Assembly: GCA_003427395.1 (NCBI GenBank) | Contig: BFEA01000195.1 | Coordinates: 1,556,468-1,584,322, forward strand | From: Chara braunii | Taxonomy: Eukaryota > Streptophyta > Charophyceae > Charales > Characeae | Length of the DNA: 27,855 bases | Direction of reading: 5' to 3' | Shown here: one piece after another, positions 18,291 to 27,855 of the stretch | How the letters are laid out: each line of letters begins with the position of its first letter | Position numbering within the stretch: the stretch's first letter is position 1 | Notes under the pieces: model-generated | The model's database searches: none | What the model was told of the DNA's origin: nothing | Seen by the model: only the letters and a program-made list of their open reading frames with translations | Translations under genes and position numbers: made by a program

Positions 18291-19949
18291 TTTTTCTTAT
18301 GGTTCCTCCCCTCCTCCTGCTCAGCCAACTGCAGCGCCTTCACCCTTCGCTTCTCTTGTTCTCTAAGAAGCCTCAGGAGATCGCCAGCTCATTCGTGCCC
18401 GTAAGTGTGCAGCTTTTCTACTTTGATTCACGCCCAAATTTCCCTCGATGTTTTTTTCCTTCTTCCTCGACGGTTACCAAGAACCGTTCTGGCGCCCTTG
18501 TTTACTAACTGTCCTACTATCAGTTGCGCTAGCTCCCTCTTCCCGCCCGTCTCTTTCCTCATACGCGGTTTTCTCCTTCCTCTCTTCTCCTGCCAATTGC
18601 ATCTGCTTCTAGGCCCTGACTCGGACCCCATCATACGGTCGCGCGAAGCTTGCTTAATCGTCCTTACCAGGCCCGAGAATCCAATTCCTGGTAGCATCGA
18701 CCGTGCCCGTTGCCCCTGTTATGCCACACAGTTCTCGTCCATCTCATTTCCCTCGGTTGGTTTGTTACAAAGCCAATTGCGTCAAAGCCGACCCGCCGCG
18801 AGTGTCCTTAATCGGGCTACACCAGCCCCACCGCACTGCGGAGACCGGGTCAAGATGGCCACATCTATCCAGCCAGCCAGCCGACCGGCCCTGCCTGTTA
18901 TGCTCGCCGACCAGTCGTCGCTCGGGGGGCAGTGGCGCGCCTCGAACAGGTTCCCGTCACTAAACGACTATACCAAGTCAGCCACCACTGTGCTGTAGTC
19001 AAGCCGAAGTTGGCCCTACACGAGCGGCCACACCGGAGCTGACCCCTTGTACACCGTGCTGTTGATACTACACGACTCGATCGCTTTGAGGCTGCTCCTC
19101 CACCATATTGGTGGTCGATTATCCGGACTGGTTACCAAAACCCCGCAAATACGTTCCAACGTTTGCGGCCGCGACTGCCTACATATCGTGGTCCCACATC
19201 CGGATTCAGTCACAGTCTCATACCGCCTTTGGAGGAGTACCTTAGTTGTCGATACTCGTCGTCCGCATCTCTTCCAGCACCTCCTTTTCCACAATTTTTC
19301 TTCCCTCGGTCCCAACGCCGGCGGCCCTCTTGTCATTCCTTACGTGTCACGTCGAAACCTCATATTTTGGCCTTCTCTCAGCCCCGCTTATGACCTTGCG
19401 TCGACCGCCTTCTTCCCTACTCGTTTCAACGTTAGTGCAGATCAAGAAAACTCAAAACCTCCAAAAAATCCCATAGGCCTCACACATCCAGGCATCCAAA
19501 CATGCAAAAACAAGAAGAAAAGTGCCAAAAAAATATCACGTTTGGTGAAAAGAGTGCCCGCGGCTGGTAGGCAGCCGCCTGACAACGAGCCCACACCCCA
19601 ATTCTCGCCGTCCCCGGCGAGTTTCCCCCCTGTTTCTTAAGCTTTCTCCTATAGCACGTGGCCATCCCTCTACGTATAGATACCCATGGATAGCATTCTT
19701 CTCTCTTGTATCCCTTTGTCTTTTTGGTTCCTAGACCTCGTCGCGTCATCATGGCTCCTCCACTCTTAGCCTCTCGTTTGCGTTCTTTTAACTACCGTAC
19801 AACACCTTTTTTTTTGGGACCTCGACACTCGTTTCTCTTAACTATGGTACAGTATGTTTCTTCTAGCTATAGCATCTCAACCTTTTTGGTATTACGAGAC
19901 ATGTTTTCTCTAGATACGGTACATCACTCCCCCCTTCTCCCAAGTGGCT
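18291..19949. other. No recognisable gene; probable 3' UTR of the Ty3/gypsy element
   Basis: Pyrimidine-rich on the plus strand. Plus-strand open frames such as 18405-18998 and 19047-19640 are Pro/Ser/Arg-rich without domains. Repeated short phrases (CTAGATACGGTACA, TAACTATGGTACAG, TAACTACCGTACAA near 19790-19925) suggest another worn short repeat. Confidence 0.4.
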
Positions 19950-20390
19950 CTATATCCGTTTCCGTTTCCCCATCTTTCTCTCGCGCCTTTCTTTCTTTTT
20001 TTTCCTTTCTTCTTTCTCGTGCTTGATCCTCAAGGCTTTCCTTGAAGCGTTCCTTCTCTCTCTCATCATGCGTTTTCCTAGTTGGTCGGTATCACTTTCA
20101 TCCTCCCTTGGCCGTTTCTTCTTTCTAGGGTTCTTAGGCATGGGAGGTTTCCGAACCTTGTACCCTTTCTTAGGCGGTCGTGAAGAGGCTCCCTGCTTCG
20201 AAGTCTCTCCCTCCCCGTGAGCGACGGCCACTTCCGTGTCGACCGCTTCCTTGCCCTTTTTCTTTAGTCCCTCTCTAAGGTTCTCCCTGCATTTAAATAT
20301 TTTGAGGCGGGCCCCCGCAATAGGGTCCCGTAATCTAGCCCCGTCCAATTCGGCAAGAAGGTACGCCCCTCCATCCAATCTCTTTAGGAC
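19950..20390 (-). pseudogene. Ty3/gypsy pol C-terminal tail, lysine-rich
   Basis: Directly after the GPY motif and an in-frame TGA (20391-20393) the frame continues with LKRLDGGAYLLAELDG and RLKIFK, the usual end of the integrase C-terminal module. About 100 residues very rich in Lys, Arg and Glu follow, including KKGYKVRKPPMPKNPRKKKR, ending at 19950. The basic stretch resembles nuclear localisation or nucleic-acid-binding tails. There is no chromodomain. Confidence 0.75.
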
Positions 20391-20784
20391 TCAATACGGC
20401 CCCATCCACCTGTTGGCTAGCTTCCTGCTCCAAGTTTTCTCCAGCGAAGNGTCGTACATCAGGACGANGTCACCAGTTCCTATCGGCTTTTGTCGGACCC
20501 GTAGGTTTTTGTCCCATCTTTCTTTCCCCTTCACTCTCGCCTTCTCGATGTTTTCTCCCGCCTCAGTAAGTCCTGCGTCAAGGTTATCNGATATTTNNTG
20601 TATCCTAGCCTNTAGCAGCTCAGTCCTTGTCATGNNGNNNNGAGACACTCGTCCAAGTGTCGACGTGAAATTCTATGGGCAAAGTGCAGTGTTTACCAAA
20701 CCAAAGCGTATAAGGAGGGTATCCCNTCCTTGATTTGACCGTGACGTTGTCGGCCCAAACTGCATANCGCAAGTATTTCGGTCA
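20391..20784 (-). pseudogene. Ty3/gypsy integrase C-terminal part
   Basis: This continues the integrase frame past a TGA at 20782-20784: YAVWADNVTVKS, then GYPPYTLWFGKHCTLPIE, the typical end of the core. After a run of n at 20635-20641, where the frame changes, it reads AGENIEKARVKGKERWDKNL and NRWMGPY, the GPY/F motif. The frame change coincides with the n run, so the true base count there is uncertain. Confidence 0.85.
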
Positions 20785-22782
20785 TTGCTCAGCGCGACNC
20801 CTGCACCCCTTGGNCAGGGCATCTACAAGNGTTTGGTGACCCCTCTNGACCGGGGTATTGCNTTGGGGATGATAGGCAGTCGTGTAGGCANCTTTAATCC
20901 CCGTCTTTCCCAATATCGCCTTGACCCTCTGACTGAGGAACTCGGACCCTCTATCCATGACGACCTTCTTAACGCATCCGTACCTCGNGATGTACTCCAA
21001 GATAANGTCACCCACTTCCTNGGTCGTCTTCTTTTTAATGGCCTTTGCTTCCACGAATCTAGTAAGGTCGTCGCGGGCGTTGATTATGTACCTAAGCCCG
21101 CCAACTCCTTTCGGCATGGTCACTAAGTCAATGTGGACCTTTTNGCCNGGAACTGTGGGTAGCGACGGAACTAGGGGTTCCTTGTAGCGAACGCTCGCCC
21201 TCTTTTGGCAAGCTTCACAGGTCNAACANTACCTTTTGACTTCCCCGTACTGCCCGTCCCACCAATAGAGCCTACGAACTTTATCAAACGTGCCTTTTAC
21301 CCCTCTATGTCCTCCAACGACCCCATCGTGCAACTCTTCTATGACCGCTTTCCTTTCCTCTGGATCGCAAAGCACTCTCATGGGAATCGCAAACTTGGTG
21401 GGTCTCNTAAAGAGGTGGCCCCCTCGTAGGCAATANCCCAACGCCTCCCTCTTGATCTCCTCGGTGCCTCCTTCCCTGCCTGCTAAGNACAACCCTATAT
21501 CGCGGTACTTCTCGTCGTACAGCTTAGCGANNAANATCCTAGGGCCTTCTTCCTCTCGAGCGGTTATTGGCAGGTGTGCTGTATTAGCGGCGACTTGGAT
21601 CACCTCGTCCTTGGCCATTGATAGCGTCAATTCCTCNAACTTCGGATAATCCTCTTNCCGGATGGAGAGTCNGGACAGTCCGTCGGCGACCNGGTTTTTG
21701 GCCCCGNAGATCCTTTCGACCTTATAATCATAGNGTCTAATATNGATCATCCATCTTGCGATAATCGGGTCGGTCAGCGAGAAGTTCTTTTGAAGGACAG
21801 CCGGTACCGCGGTCGGGTCCACTCTAAGGAGGAAACGCCTCCCGTAGATGTAGTGGCGGAAGGTCTTTAGGCAGTGCAACACCCCCAGCACTTCTTTCTT
21901 GAACTGGCTATAGTTCCGCTCGGCGAGGTTAAGGGTCCGACTCTCGAATTGAAGTGGTCTATCTTTCCCGTTTTGATCTCTTTGCGACAGAAGCCCATCT
22001 ACAGAGCACGGTCCAGCGTTTGTGGCAACTATAAATGGGCGGTTTCCCTCGTCCTTGAAGAATGGAACGCCTAAGACATGTCCCCCTTTGCGGGATTCTT
22101 CTTTAAGGATTTTTATGATCGTGGTCTCTTCTTCTTCCCAAGTGCACCCTTCAACTTTTCTAAGCAGTCGTCTAAGTGGNTCCGCCTTCTCGCTGTAGGC
22201 TTTTATAAAGATCCTCCAGTAGCCCACTACCCCTAGAAACTGCGTAGCCTCCGTTATTGATTTTAATGGCAACCACCAGGTCATCAATCTTTCCAACTTC
22301 GTGAGGTCTGGTCTCCGCCCATCCTTGTCACAGATGAAGTCCAATATTTTGATCGACGACACTCCCCAATGACTCTTTGTCCCACTCACAGTAAGGTTGG
22401 CGTCGTCTAATTTCGCAAGGACCTTCCCGACATCCTCCATATGGTCCACTACAACTTTCCATACCCCGGGGAAGACCTCCGTCTCATCCTGTTCGAACGA
22501 CCCTTTTATCGGGAAGTCATCAAGGAAGATCTCCACCTTTTTTGGTACGATTTTTTTAAGGACCACGATCATGGCTCTTTGGAATACTGCGACGCCGTTC
22601 GTCCACCCCATTGGTACCACCATCATTTGGACCAGCCCTAGAGGCGTCTGCATAGCAGTTATGTGTCTATCTCGGTAGTCCAAGGGGATCTTATCACAAC
22701 CCAAGAAGAGATCGCAAATCGAGTAGATCGAGCGACCTGCAACCCCTTCCGCAAGTAGATCAGCCTCAGGTATGGACCCCAC
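20782..22782 (-). pseudogene. Ty3/gypsy pol: reverse transcriptase, RNase H, integrase
   Basis: This is a 666-codon open stretch whose first codon is GTG, so it is a fragment and not a real start. RT has catalytic D24 in CDLF and D88-D89 in FLDDF. RNase H follows: ATNAG at 253-257 has Asn255 where the family has its first catalytic Asp, then FESRTLNLAERNYSQFKKEV (279-298) and RVDPTAV. Integrase shows the zinc module H485, H492, C522, C525, then D552 (HIDLV) and D610 (MDRGSEF). The expected Glu falls on residue 646, exactly 35 residues after D610, and its codon is NAG (20845-20847). The pol of this element made cDNA and inserted it; this copy is split by frameshifts and a TGA. Confidence 0.93.
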
Positions 22783-23297
22783 GTATAGTGACTTCGTTGG
22801 TCCTTTGGAGGTTCTGAATCCACCTCAATTTGTTGCTACCTCCTTTTCTCAGAAAGGACCATTTGTTGGAGTAGGCACTTTCACAAGGTTCTGTGACGAA
22901 CGTCTTTATCTTCTCTTTGATGAAGGTCATTATCTCTTTCTTCTCCTTTTGAGCATACTTCCACTNGGGTCTATCTTTCCAAGGTACGTGAGGGATCGTA
23001 TGGATCCGGGCGGGCTTAGCCTACCTCGGGTCGATTCTCCCCCTCTTTGAGTCATCGAAGGCTATGGCTTTATCGCAGTCCCTCAGGGTCATCGCTACGT
23101 AGTCCTTCTCTTCTTCCGTGAGGCTCTCATCCCCTATATTCATTTTCGCCAACCTGTCGGCTGTAATTCTCTGTCCCTCGGTCTCCTTCCTTTTTCGGAT
23201 GATATCGGCGATTTCCTCTTCCGATATCGAAGTTTCCCCCGTTCCTCGGCGGGTTTCANTTTCTNCGCCANGGTTTTATGCTTCTTGACTCCGCCAN
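22783..23297 (-). pseudogene. Ty3/gypsy RT N-terminal part and connector
   Basis: The minus strand reads ESAYSNKWSFLRKGGSNKLR and RWIQNLQRTNEVTIR (about 22880-22790), the usual RT start of gypsy elements. It is then out of frame with the following DLF region because of a small deletion near 22780. Upstream, KAIAFDDSKRGRIDPR is followed by TAG at 23021-23023, then AKPARIHTIPHVPWKDRP in the same frame. No catalytic residues lie here. Confidence 0.8.
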
Positions 23298-24283
23298 CTA
23301 GGGGGATTCCTCCNAAAAAGACAGACTTACGTATCCACCGAATTCNTCTTCCTCATCCTCTTTCTCGNATCNTACCCCATTGATTANAACCCNGCCCACG
23401 ACATCCTCGATATNCATCCGGTCCCAAGGGGGTTCCTTATCANCAAAGGGTGATTCTTCTAGATGGATTTGGCACACCCTTGACTGTGCTTCCTTCCGNC
23501 TCGGCATACTGGTCCGGATTCGCTCATNTTGAGCGTCCATAGTCNTTAGGAGCACTCGGATCCCATCCGGACTTTGNATCGAGAGAGTCTGACTCCCGTC
23601 CGAAAGGTCAACCGTGGTAGCGTGGACCGCGCTCAGCGAGGTTCTCCCGAATATCAATTCAGAGAAACACTCGTTCACCGAGAAACCGTGGCTTCCACCC
23701 CTTCGACTTCAATCAAGGGGTTGTGACACACCCTTTCCACCGGTTGGAGCTTGTTATCAGCGACAACCATGGACATGGATACCCCTCTATCCACTTCCAG
23801 CCCTAATTCTTTTGCGATNTGACACACCCTTTCCACCGGTTGGAGCTTGTTATCAGCGACAACCATGGACATGGATACCCCTCTATCCACTTCCAGCCCT
23901 AATTCTTTTGCGATAGAATCCCTACATACAGTACATTCAGACCCATTGTCCACCAGGGCCCTCATCTTCTTTCCACTCACCACTGCTTGGAGCTGGCTAC
24001 TCCCTAGCACATAAAATTTCTTAGTTTCCTCTTCCGAGAAGAAACTAGTCGGAAGCTCTTCAATCGTAATTCGGGAAGACTGCACCTCCTCCTTGGCGGG
24101 TCCATCCCCCGGAACTGTGGGCCCTCCTACGGGCGGAATCCTCACCTTCTTGGTGATGCTCAGGAGCTCCTCTCTAGCACTTTTGCTAGCCGCTAAATAC
24201 TTCAGGAAAGTGCATTGCATCGCTTGTATTAGAGTTCTCTGCAAGGGAGCTACCGTGTCTATCTCGTCCAAGGTGCATTTCAT
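23298..24283 (-). pseudogene. Ty3/gypsy aspartic protease region with internal duplication
   Basis: The first frame (24283-23675) reaches KMRALVDNGSECTV (near 23955), the retropepsin active-site region with D-N-G-S in place of the usual D-(S/T)-G. It then reads SIAKELGLEVDRGVSMSMVV. A 32-residue piece is repeated exactly because of a 96-bp tandem duplication whose junction is an n (23819). After a frameshift near 23675 a second frame gives FSELIFGRTSLSAVHATTVD, fitting the I/L-G-R motif of the protease second half. The downstream part to 23298 is acidic and has many n calls. Confidence 0.78.
23724..23915. repeat. 96-bp exact tandem duplication with n at the junction
   Basis: Sequence from 23724 to 23818 recurs from 23820 to about 23914 without visible difference, and position 23819 is n. 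The duplication keeps the reading frame. Exact identity in an otherwise worn element, and an n at the seam, suggest an assembly or gap-filling artefact. Confidence 0.9.
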
Positions 24284-24322
24284 CTCGAACTTTTTCGCCC
24301 CCTTTTTCCTAGGTGACTTGGG

Positions 24323-24815
24323 TCACGTGGGTTCTTCCTCCTTCCTCTCCTCCGTGACTTCGGCGTCGACCATCGGCTGGTCGTCGTCGATGCTCCTTCT
24401 CCCTCCGCCCTCCATCGTCCTTTCCTTTACTTTAGACGGCCCGACCCCAACTTGGGTCCTTACCCTCAGGCAAGGCCCTTCCTCTTTGGGCTGGGTCTCA
24501 ACGAACTTGATGCTCGACACTTGGAGCTCCCGTATGGACACGCCTCCTGACGATTCTGTCATTTGGACGCGGGAGGAGTTGGAGGTACCCCCGACCTCGG
24601 GCTTTTTCCCCAATCTTGCCTCTTGGAGGGCTATCCTTTTGTCCACATTCACCTTCATTGAGGGATAGAAGGAGACTGCCTCTCCATCGTCCCCCTAAAC
24701 CACCCACTTATTCTCATTTAATTTTCTAACCCCAACCTTAGGGTTTTCGTAAGGTAAGGGCACTCTCGCTTGATGTGACCCTCCTCATTGCAATAGACAC
24801 ACCCACTTCCAGGCG
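24323..24815 (-). pseudogene. Ty3/gypsy gag end: CCHC zinc knuckle and acidic linker
   Basis: At 24801-24760 the minus strand encodes CVYCNEEGHIKREC, a perfect C-x2-C-x4-H-x4-C knuckle, which packages retroelement RNA. Another frame (24658-24323) is an acidic/polar linker of 111 residues ending at TGA 24323-24325; the protease frame continues in phase right after it. A frame change lies between knuckle and linker (near 24700). Confidence 0.88.
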
Positions 24816-26432
24816 GCGGGTTGTTAAGGCGAGGAGTCGCTTGAGGGGGCGCTCCCGTTGTCGCGGGAGGTCTGGGAGGCGCGGTGACGTTCTAGCCTAA
24901 CTGACCTCTGGTCGAGCCCCCACAGCCCTAGGTTGAGGAGTGTGTCCCCATCTTTCGTCCCTCGCATCTTTCCAGCGGGATTTCGCCCATTCCGAGGCCC
25001 GATTCCCTCCGGCCTCTCGATCGTTCCTCCAGTTCCCTTGGTTGCCGGGTTCGTTCCGCCAACCCAGGGGTCCTCCTCCCCGGCGTTGGTCGGGAGGCCC
25101 AGGAGGCTGCCTTTCGTTTCCACGGGGACCGTCGCCCTTTTGGGAGCGCATACTCCGAAGTGCCATGTCCAGACTCTACTTCATGTAGTCCCGTACGTCC
25201 ACCCCTCCTCTAGTGAAGACCACTTCGGCGACTCTTTCAAAATTAGGGGAGTCCCTAGGGGCCTTTTCGAGAACCTCCCTCCTCTTCTCCTCAGGCAGGT
25301 GCAACATGAGCATCACGCACCTGTCGACTTCCAAAAGCATCCCTCTATCCACCAAAGCATGTGATAAACGTTTAAACTGCCTTGTAAAGGCCACCAGACT
25401 TTCTTGCTCCCCTCTAGTCACCCGACGTAGCCCTTCTATCGTGGAGATCATGTTGTCACACGCAAAGATCCTCAATAGGCTGTTCTTAAAGGTCTTTCAC
25501 CTTCCATGAGACAGGTATACGGCCCTAATGACTTGGTCCAGCTCCGGATCCGAATGTTCTATGAAATGGTCGATCCACTCCTTCTCCGAGAACTTCTTCC
25601 GGTAGGCGTAACTCTCCCACTTTTCCACGAACCCGGTCACGTCTCTTCCGTCAAAGTAGAGCGACTCTAGTCCTAGGTTCACATCGTAGTAGGAAACTCG
25701 TCGGTCATCATAACGACGAAAATAAGGACCGTCCACCGGCCCATCTATCGTCGGATCGTAGGGTTTATACCAGCAAGGGTCCAAATCCTCCATCCGAGGT
25801 CGAGCTCTTGGAGGTCCCCATGATTCCTCCTCACGGCGACCTCTATAACCCGGGTCTTCGCGTTCCGAGTGTATGGACTCCTGGCCCCTAGCCCCTCTCG
25901 AAATATCTCTGAATCCTCCCATATTCCTTCCTACCGTCTCTTCATGCACCCACGCGGGACTGGTCTCCCTGCCGACCCATCTTCGCGGTCCTCCCCCAAT
26001 TTCGATTGTTTGTTCTTCCCTAAGTTCCCTCCTCCTTAGGCCACCTTCCTCGCTTCTCCTCGGTGCCCAGCATCCAGCCCTGTTACGAGGGCACTCCTGC
26101 CCTTCGCCGATTCTTTCTTCTGTGTCCACGTGGCCCGCCCATCGGGTTTCGACTGGGAAGCCCCTTGTGGCTTCAGCCATCTTTTCTCCCACAGGCACAC
26201 GCGGTTTCATCTCTCGGTGCAAACGCTCATCTGAACTCGCACGCGGTTCCGTAGTTTTTTCTCCGAGGGGTTCTTTCAGGTTCCTTAAGGCCCTACCCAT
26301 AGTTTCTACGCCTTCGGTCACTTCTTCGGCTGGCTTGCTCAATCTTGCCCCCAATTCGGTATCCTTCTCGGTTCGCCTCATAGCGGCGGTCTTAGGTGAT
26401 CGGGCAACCCCGTGCTCAACCACACTTTCCAT
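24816..26432 (-). pseudogene. Ty3/gypsy gag: matrix-like, capsid and basic linker
   Basis: The frame 26432-25497 starts with a charged region of low complexity (to about residue 215). It then has PCWYKPYDPTIDGPV and LYFDGRDVTGFVEKWESYAY, the start of a retrotransposon-gag capsid domain. TGA at 25497-25499 is in frame. The same frame continues with FACDNMISTIEGLRR and LVAFTRQFKRLSHALVDRGM to TAG (25176-25178), and again in frame with a Gly/Arg/Pro/Asn-rich linker before the knuckle. The capsid is the family's main recognisable gag part. Three readable pieces are separated only by stops. Confidence 0.8.
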
Positions 26433-26611
26433 GGATCAGTTCTTGGTCGCTCTCTCCGCTAGCGTCACTCCCTCGTCCTTCTGCCCCATTACTCTCCTTC
26501 GAGCTCCTTCGAGCCTCTTTCTCCTTCACTCAATCCTTGTGCCTCACTATCCGCCCCACACTTTCCATGGATCAGTTATTGGTCGCTCTCTCCGCTAGAG
26601 TCACTCCCTCG
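26420..26611. repeat. 56-bp direct repeat, 136 bp apart, within gag
   Basis: CCACACTTTCCATGGATCAG begins at 26420 and 26556. The copies match for about 56 bases with two differences, and 80 bases of spacer lie between. In the minus-strand sense it encodes GSD(A/S)SGESDQ. One copy has GAA and the other a TAA stop at the following codon. Confidence 0.9.
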
Positions 26612-26639
26612 CACTTTTTTCTCTTCGTAAGTTGCTAGT

Positions 26640-27795
26640 GCAAGGTTGGCAATCTCCAGATCCGAGACACCCCTAATCCCTTCCTGCGAGCACTGCCTAA
26701 TCAGGTCTCTATCTACTTCTCCGGCCTGTCCCGAGAATAGGGGCTTGATGAAATCGCCGACCAGAGACCACCACTCAAAGTCCGTAAGCTCTAGGGACTC
26801 CCAACACAGGGTGAACAGTTTGTGCCCCTTCTCTTCCCCCGGGGGAATTTCCCAATTATCGGTCCTCTAATTTGGACTTTCCTCACCGATGCGTCATTGG
26901 GGTAGAGCAAACGGTTGACCCAAGCAGGAACTTCCAGGGTCCGGTCGAGGGCTGCCCGCGAAATTTCTAACCGTCCTCAGTATTCAACCTTCTCTATTTC
27001 ACACTTCCTCGATACTCCCCCTCTCAACCTTTTAAGCCGGTTTTGGGTTCTTTCCGCGATACCTAGCGGGTCCTTCCCTTCCGCTAATTCGGTGGCAAGG
27101 AACTATCTATCGTTCTGAGACAAGAAGATCTCTGCCCGTCGCGTGTGGGTATCCTCTCTTGAAACTATCGAGAAACGAACTAATATTTCCTTCCCGTAGA
27201 TTTTGAACAGGGTTCCCCTCAACCTTGGGGAGGGTCACCCCATACCTAGATCCCGACTTCCAAGCCCTTTCCAACGTCCCAACAGGGTTCCCCCTATCGT
27301 ATCTAATCATTGGCCGGCTCACCTTACCCAAGCTAATCTCTTCGCCGCCTCGACTAGCGAATCCTCACACCTCTCTCGAGAGCCCTCTCCTATATAGAAT
27401 ATCGTCTGATGCAAGGCTTTCTCGTACTCTCCCGTCCTGTCCCAGACACGCGACTCCACTAGGTGCACCCTGGCTTCGAGGGGGTTCCCAAGCCACCTAG
27501 ATTCCTCTTCGAACCTTCTCTCGACCTCCGACAAAGGTTCCCTCCACGTTCTGGAGAACCGTACTCCTCTCGCCTCCCTAATAAGGACTGAAAACCTAGC
27601 TAAGGTGGTCCAGGACCTCCTTTTCCACAAGGCCTGTCGTCGGGCTTCGACGAGGAAACTCTTCTCGGCTCGAGTCACTCGGTCCTCTCCAAGGCCTGGG
27701 CTAAGATCCGCTCCCCCTTCTACCTCGACCTCGGGGCCGTCGGTCCTTATCTCTAACTCCCAAATTATCGAGTTTGAGGTGTAGGTAGCTCTCAT
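26640..27795 (-). pseudogene. Ty3/gypsy gag N-terminal region, broken
   Basis: An ATG at 27795, preceded in frame by TGA about 45 bases upstream, opens 158 codons: charged, with WKRRSWTTLARFSVLI and ALHQTIFYIGEGS. The sense continues in another frame as RDLLVSER and KSGSRYGVTLPKVEGN (27331-27107), then LAEGKDPLGIAERTQNRLKR with TGA at 26977-26979, then WESLELTDFEWWSLVGDFIK (about 26800). I do not recognise a named domain. Position before the capsid makes it the gag N-terminus or a separate upstream ORF of this lineage. Confidence 0.55.
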
Positions 27796-27855
27796 CCCTC
27801 TCCTCTCCCTGAGAGTAGTTCCTCTTTTAAATTGTCAAGTATCTTTATCGTGGTC

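Larger units (their letters stand above)
19950..27855 (-). mobile_element. Ty3/gypsy LTR retrotransposon, degenerate, open at right edge
   Basis: From right to left the minus strand reads gag, zinc knuckle, aspartic protease, reverse transcriptase, RNase H, integrase and a lysine-rich tail. Integrase after RNase H identifies Ty3/gypsy rather than copia. No chromodomain follows the integrase GPY motif. The frame is cut by stops and frameshifts but long parts remain readable, including 666 codons of pol. The 5' LTR and primer-binding site must lie beyond 27855; the 3' LTR may begin at 17880. Confidence 0.92.

Noticed and set aside
18405-19640. Plus-strand Pro/Ser/Arg-rich open frames
   Set aside because: Composition follows the pyrimidine-rich strand; no recognisable motif.
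20236-20733. Plus-strand open frame of 165 codons
   Set aside because: Shadow of the integrase C-terminal region on the minus strand.
25873-26598. Plus-strand open frame of 241 codons
   Set aside because: Shadow of gag, Ser/Pro-rich without domain; the minus strand has the capsid motifs.

Overview
This looks like a piece of nuclear DNA from a large, repeat-rich plant-lineage genome. A streptophyte (charophyte) green alga such as Chara is my best guess, but that is inference and not shown. The grounds are: one apparently intronless gene for a Pho89/PiT-type (Na+-coupled) phosphate symporter, a family kept in algae and early-diverging streptophytes; plant-style LINE and Ty3/gypsy polyproteins; long microsatellites; and scattered single n calls as in a draft assembly. 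Nothing looks bacterial: there are no operons, ribosome-binding sites or CRISPR arrays.

Layout. 1-1830 is gene-poor and holds a 20-bp perfect palindrome, a degenerate tRNA-derived sequence, a 111-bp foldback and a 121-bp MITE-like element with a 3-bp target-site duplication. 2113-3750 (+) is the only intact protein gene I can support, a 545-residue PiT phosphate transporter. 3751-6560 is non-coding, with a long AGT trinucleotide array and two GAGA/GAGC arrays. 6561-7555 is a 995-bp non-autonomous DNA element whose terminal inverted repeats share their core with the 121-bp element; it carries AC/GT tracts and a 30-bp tandem repeat. About 7897-13484 (-) is a nearly full-length but broken LINE (ORF1-like, AP endonuclease, reverse transcriptase, zinc-finger tail, A-rich 3' end). 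13492-15500 holds a CT array, a second foldback (62-bp arms), an AT-rich stretch and a degenerate GGTAC-rich repeat field with a 114-bp tandem duplication.

15500-19950 has no recognisable gene but contains two tandem-repeat blocks (84-86 bp and 113 bp) and a purine-rich tract, on the minus strand, next to TGTA. That tract could mark the 3' LTR of the element that follows. About 19950-27855 (-) is a Ty3/gypsy retrotransposon running off the right edge: gag, zinc knuckle, protease, RT, RNase H, integrase and a lysine-rich tail, with stops and frameshifts throughout.

The window therefore holds one housekeeping transporter among decayed mobile elements. The points most worth a second look are the shared-TIR element family with TGA/TCA target duplications, the two long near-perfect foldbacks, and the repeated finding of in-frame TGA stops in otherwise readable frames of both retroelements, which fits G:C to A:T mutation of silenced copies. 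I found no convincing new cellular system.
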